Source: Ceratothoa steindachneri
Taxonomy: Eukaryota > Arthropoda > Malacostraca > Isopoda > Cymothoidae
Direction: 5' to 3'
Length of the DNA stretch: 64,000 nt
NCBI GenBank assembly: GCA_963969495.1
Contig: OZ018328.1
Span: 135,939,345 to 136,003,344, forward strand
Shown here: positions 60,814 through 64,000 of the stretch, piece after piece
Layout of the letters: each line of letters opens with the position of its first letter
Position numbering within the stretch: position 1 is the stretch's first letter
The notes under the pieces: model-generated
What the model was told of the DNA's origin: nothing
Seen by the model: the letters and a program-made list of their open reading frames with translations, nothing else
Databases searched by the model: none
Translations under genes and position numbers: made by a program

Positions 60814-61905
60814 ATGTCCTCATTATTTAACACATTTAAGTTGCAAGGAGAGTCGCTTGGGCTCAACGACAAGGACCTCTCAGTTTATATCTAGCAGGAG
60901 GAAAGGACTGAAAGAAAAGAGAGAAGACAAAGAGAAAGAGAAAGAGAAGTAAAGGAACGAGAAGAAAAAAAGAGAAAGACAAGAACGAGAAGGAAGAAGA
61001 GAAGAACGAGAAGAAATAAGGGAAAGAGAAGAACCGGAAGAAAGGGAAAGAATCCGCCTTCATGAACTTGAAATGAGTAGGACCAGGAACGAGATGTTGT
61101 CCATCAGCTTGTGGTCCAAAGCTCCCCCTACGTCGTCTGTTAAGCTTGCGGTTTTCAAGGAAGGCGAGTATTTCGGAGCCTTCTCAACCCACATCGAGAA
61201 AATCTTCGAAATTAACCATTGGAACATCAAGGCAGATAGACTAGCTAAATTGTTGCCCTTTCTATATTCCCAACTCTGAGATATATTCATATCACTTCCT
61301 TTGGAGGCAACAATTGATTATTCGACCTTAAAATCGGAATTACTGGCGGTATATAACACAACCCCAGACTTTTACCGATCCAAATTCAGGCCAAGCATAC
61401 CGTCAGTTTGGATACACCGTACAGCGTCACCTTAACTTTTGACTCGATACTTCTGAAATCCCGCATAACTACGATGCCTTCGTTAATTTCTTCCTGAGAG
61501 ACCATTAGTTGGCTGCACTTCTGGCTGAGGTCAGATCTTTCGCAAAAGACCGGCGGTACCTTACATTCAAAGAGTGCCCAGAAGAGGCCGACATTTATTC
61601 AGCAAGCCACAACTTTTATGCGAAAGAAGGGAAGACTTTGCCTCCCCCCCCACCATTTTCCCCAAAACCTAAGCCAAACAAAGGTAAATTCATCCCGCAA
61701 AATGGAAACAAGTTTGCCAAGGTAACTGGGCCGTCGAAGCCTAAACCACTCTTTTCATCCAAACACCAGGATGTAAAACCGTTCTTTTCAGGCCCCCCCT
61801 ACGTCATCTTTCCCCAGGAGACCCATCATTTGTTTTTCCTGTGGTGTGGAGGGCCATTTGAAAACGAACTGCCCCTAGAACTCTCAGTTCAGAAATAACT
61901 GTTCT
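60814..61905 (+). pseudogene. Gag polyprotein, GMR1-like, several lesions
   Basis: Structural protein that packages the element RNA. The likely start ATG at 60,814 gives MSSLFNTFKLQGESLGLNDK, with a stop after 26 codons. A long Arg/Glu-rich coiled coil follows (about 60,895-61,065). The capsid part reads VKLAVFKEGEYFGAFSTHIE then IFEINHWNIKADRLAKLLPF, a stop at 61,278, and LAALLAEVRSFAKDRRYLTF with EEADIYSASHNFY. That spacing resembles the SCAN-like capsid fold. A Pro/Lys-rich linker leads to the zinc knuckle CFSCGVEGHLKTNC (CX2CX4HX4C) in another frame at about 61,826-61,868. At least three frame disruptions. Confidence 0.82.
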
Positions 61906-62690
61906 CACCATGTACACCAGATCTGTGCCACGTCTGCGCCTCTGTCAACACCATTGGAATCTTCTCCTCTCCCGAGCACCTCAAGTCCCGGCAACGACCA
62001 GATAAACTTCTTGTTTGATAAGAATACTTTTATGGCGAATCCTGAACGATTAATGGCTTCCGTGTCTCTACTCTTGTGAGAGATCTCGGTTGCACCTGCA
62101 TAGTGGTGTCGGACAGGTTGCTTCCCCCAGTATCTCCGGACCATAATAAATTCACCGCCGTATACGACTACTTGGGACGCGTCAATCGAGTCACCCCTAC
62201 GGGCTAAGGCCCAGTCAAAAGAGCAAGAAGCCACCGAGGAGACAAGATGATCTCCTAACAGCTACGGATGGCTTACTTTACCGTGCGTGCTCAGAAAACG
62301 GTAAATCTCCGACGCTAGTATTGTGTGTCTCGCGTTCACACGTTGGTCACATTTTAACCATTGCCCATGGCAGCCTATTTTCAGGCCATTTTAGCCACAC
62401 GAAGACCACCCAGAAGATCTTCAAATATTTTTGTTGGCCAGGTGCCCATGAAGAAATCATTCGCTACTGCAGGTCTTGCGATATCTGCAAAAAGACTGCC
62501 GTCAAAGGACGAGTTAAGCCCGCACCGTTGCAGAGAGTACCTCTAATCTGAGAGTCGTTTTCCTGTCTCGCGACTGATCTCATCAGTCCGATATACACCC
62601 CGCTGAATGAAGGACACAGTCACGTGCTAACTTTAGTAGATTTTGCTGCCCGGTTCCCCGATGCCGTTTCGTTGAAGAATAATTGGATTA
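61906..62690 (+). pseudogene. Protease remnant and integrase N-terminal part
   Basis: LVRDLGCTCIVVSDRLLP at about 62,073-62,126 matches the active-site region of retroviral-like aspartic proteases, with the DTG/DSG triad reading DLG. The frame later gives DGLLYRACSEN. Then the integrase zinc-binding HHCC domain: AHGSLFSGHFSHTKT with two His and CRSCDIC with two Cys (frame 62,321-62,551). ATDLISPIYTPLNEGHSHVL and TLVDFAARFPDAVSLKN open the integrase core with its first catalytic Asp. It breaks off at about 62,690. Order Gag-PR-INT without RT between is what GMR1-like elements show. Confidence 0.85.
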
Positions 62691-62719
62691 CTTTTGTATA
62701 TGTATATTCCACAAGAATT

Positions 62720-63160
62720 CTTGTAGTTTTGTGTAATGCCTTATAAGAATATGTGCCATTATTTTTTTTTTATTTTGTATATATTTTTGATAGGTTACCC
62801 TGTTCGTATATATCTTTTTTTGTATTGTGAGACCTTCATTTTTTTAATATCTATTTATGTAAGTCCCTCGTTATCGAGAATATGTTGACTCAGGCTATTT
62901 ATAACTACTCGTGTCTATCTTATTGTATTATTATTCTTATAGTTTTGTGTTATACCTTATAAGAATATGTGTCATTATTTTTTTTATTATTGTGTATATA
63001 TTTTTGATGAGTTAGCCTGTTATTATGTACCTTTTTTTGTATTGTGGGACTATTCTTATTTTTTTAATAGCCTTGCTTGTAAGCCCCTGGTTAACGAGAC
63101 TATGTTGACCCCGGCTATTAATAACTATTCTGTCTGTCTTATTGTATTATTAATGTTATT
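62720..63160. repeat. Tandem duplication, unit about 216 bp
   Basis: AGTTTTGTGT and TTATAAGAATATGTG recur at an offset of 216 bp, and alignment continues through TTAACGAGACTATGTTGAC. AT-rich, replaces the RT region of the element. Confidence 0.85.
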
Positions 63161-63340
63161 TATTTTTCTTGACGTATTCGGTAATAGGAATACCGAGCAT
63201 TTCCCGAGTCCCTTTTTATTTGACTTATTTTTGTGCAGAGTACCCGGTACCATCCCTTTTGTAATTGTGTCCCTATGGGAAAATTAGTCGTCTAATTACC
63301 CTATATTATTCTGGTGCCACTTCCTTTGGAAGCTCCATCT

Positions 63341-63355
63341 TGGGAGGGAAGGAGA
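63341..63355 (+). promoter_or_regulatory. Polypurine tract before the 3' LTR
   Basis: TGGGAGGGAAGGAGA lies immediately 5' of the LTR start TGTCC. This is the plus-strand primer site used in reverse transcription. Confidence 0.8.
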
Positions 63356-64000
63356 TGTCCGAGAGAAGAGGTTTACCCCCACCCCCTAGAGCCCAACATT
63401 TACCTGTGGTGGCGCCTGAGAAGATACACCTGCACGGCCAGACAGCCCCAAGGAAGCAGCGAAATTTTCGTCGGATCGCGTATTCCTTTTGGGTTTCATT
63501 CCTCGCAGTCGGCGCCGTCTGATCGGCGCCAGACCCACGGCTCCAAGGACCTTTGTGCAAAGCTGTGAGGCCACCGAGACTATACCCTCCCCCTAGCACG
63601 CCAACTCTAATGAGATACCCGTTCCCATTTGGGGGGCCCTTAGCGTCCCGCTTCCGCCGAGGCAGTATAAATACTTCGAGAAAAGATCTGAGAATGCAGT
63701 ACAATACAGCCCCGTCTTGGTTATCAGTCACGTACAGTTTCGTACGCCCGGCCTCGCCTCCCAACGGCTTTCATCTACGAACGCGACGCGTCACCTCTAC
63801 CCGGCCTTGCTCGTATCGAAGGCCAGAGTTCCCGCCGACAGACGATAGACACGCACAGGCATCTATCACACGGTTATCGACTTCGTTCAACGACTGGAGT
63901 ACTCCCTCGCTCATTTTTCAGCGAGGTTAAAGAAGAAGTAATCTTACAAGAGGAACTTTGGAGCCTCCCACTTACTCGCCGTATTCAAGTCTCCAGTCAA
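63356..64000 (+). repeat. 3' LTR, truncated by window edge
   Basis: Aligns with 59,264-59,908, with point changes and small indels across its length. The rest lies outside the window. Confidence 0.93.

Larger units (their letters stand above)
59264..64000 (+). mobile_element. GMR1-like Ty3/gypsy LTR retrotransposon, RT deleted
   Basis: The two LTR copies (from 59,264 and from 63,356, running off the window) share about 640 bp. Between them are a Gag with SCAN-like capsid features, a CCHC knuckle, an aspartic protease remnant and then directly the integrase. In GMR1-like elements integrase precedes RT; here RT and RNase H are gone. The LTR copies carry several indels and substitutions, so the insertion is old. 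Confidence 0.88.

Noticed and set aside
61905..62234. 109-codon minus-strand frame
   Set aside because: Antisense to the protease/integrase remnant; the plus strand carries the motifs.

Overview
The window looks like intergenic, repeat-dominated DNA from a metazoan, most likely an arthropod and possibly a crustacean. The lineage call is weak. It rests on a short (CCTAA)3 run matching the arthropod telomere unit, on very abundant (TA)n and (GA)n microsatellites, and on the mix of CR1, Penelope-like, Tc1/mariner, piggyBac, hAT and Ty3/gypsy elements. I found no convincing host gene. Nearly every protein-like signal belongs to a transposable element, and almost all are broken by stops or frameshifts.

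Layout, left to right. 1-1,130: decayed LINE ORF1 with zinc knuckles (minus). 2.2-2.8 kb: purine/pyrimidine tract. 4.8-6.8 kb: a Penelope-type tail, a Tc1/mariner-superfamily element with perfect 25-bp inverted ends, and a head-to-head pair of retroelement tails, all set in (TA)n. 9.7-10.3 kb: a decayed gene of an unnamed, probably mobile-element family. 12.7-14.3 kb: Penelope-like element (PLE) 1 and a small Tc1-like non-autonomous element. 17.2-20.7 kb: a decayed piggyBac with a TTAT (not TTAA) target duplication. 20.8-21.9 kb: a second mariner-like remnant. 23.0-24.3 kb: a non-coding terminal-inverted-repeat element with a second partial copy at 37.1-37.5 kb. 24.4-26.6 kb: PLE 2 with long inverted arms. 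26.7-29.6 kb: an L2-like LINE with an inverted segment, then a hAT fragment. 29.6-36.3 kb: mostly unrecognised AT-rich DNA with one LINE RT scrap. 36.3-36.9 kb: a second purine tract. 37.5-38.3 kb: PLE 3. 38.7-40.1 kb: decayed reverse transcriptase. 40.85-45.5 kb: the best-preserved element, an almost full-length CR1 LINE (minus) with an intact PHD-like/SGNH-esterase ORF1 and an ORF2 broken by one visible frameshift. 48.0-49.8 kb: a much older CR1 remnant interrupted by a dispersed repeat. 50.0-50.45 kb: a run of tRNA-derived SINE copies. 53.1-55.9 kb: a deleted mariner and a dead Tc1. 57.9-59.26 kb: a degenerate pentanucleotide satellite. 59.26 kb to the right edge: a GMR1-like Ty3/gypsy LTR retrotransposon with both LTRs visible but RT/RNase H missing.

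Two themes recur. Many element termini abut long (TA)n tracts, suggesting either insertion preference for TA microsatellites or tract growth at element ends. The Penelope-like elements show short or long inverted copies at their 5' side and hammerhead-like CUGAnGA...GAAAC signatures in their tails. All family names rest on motifs read by eye; no database search was run.
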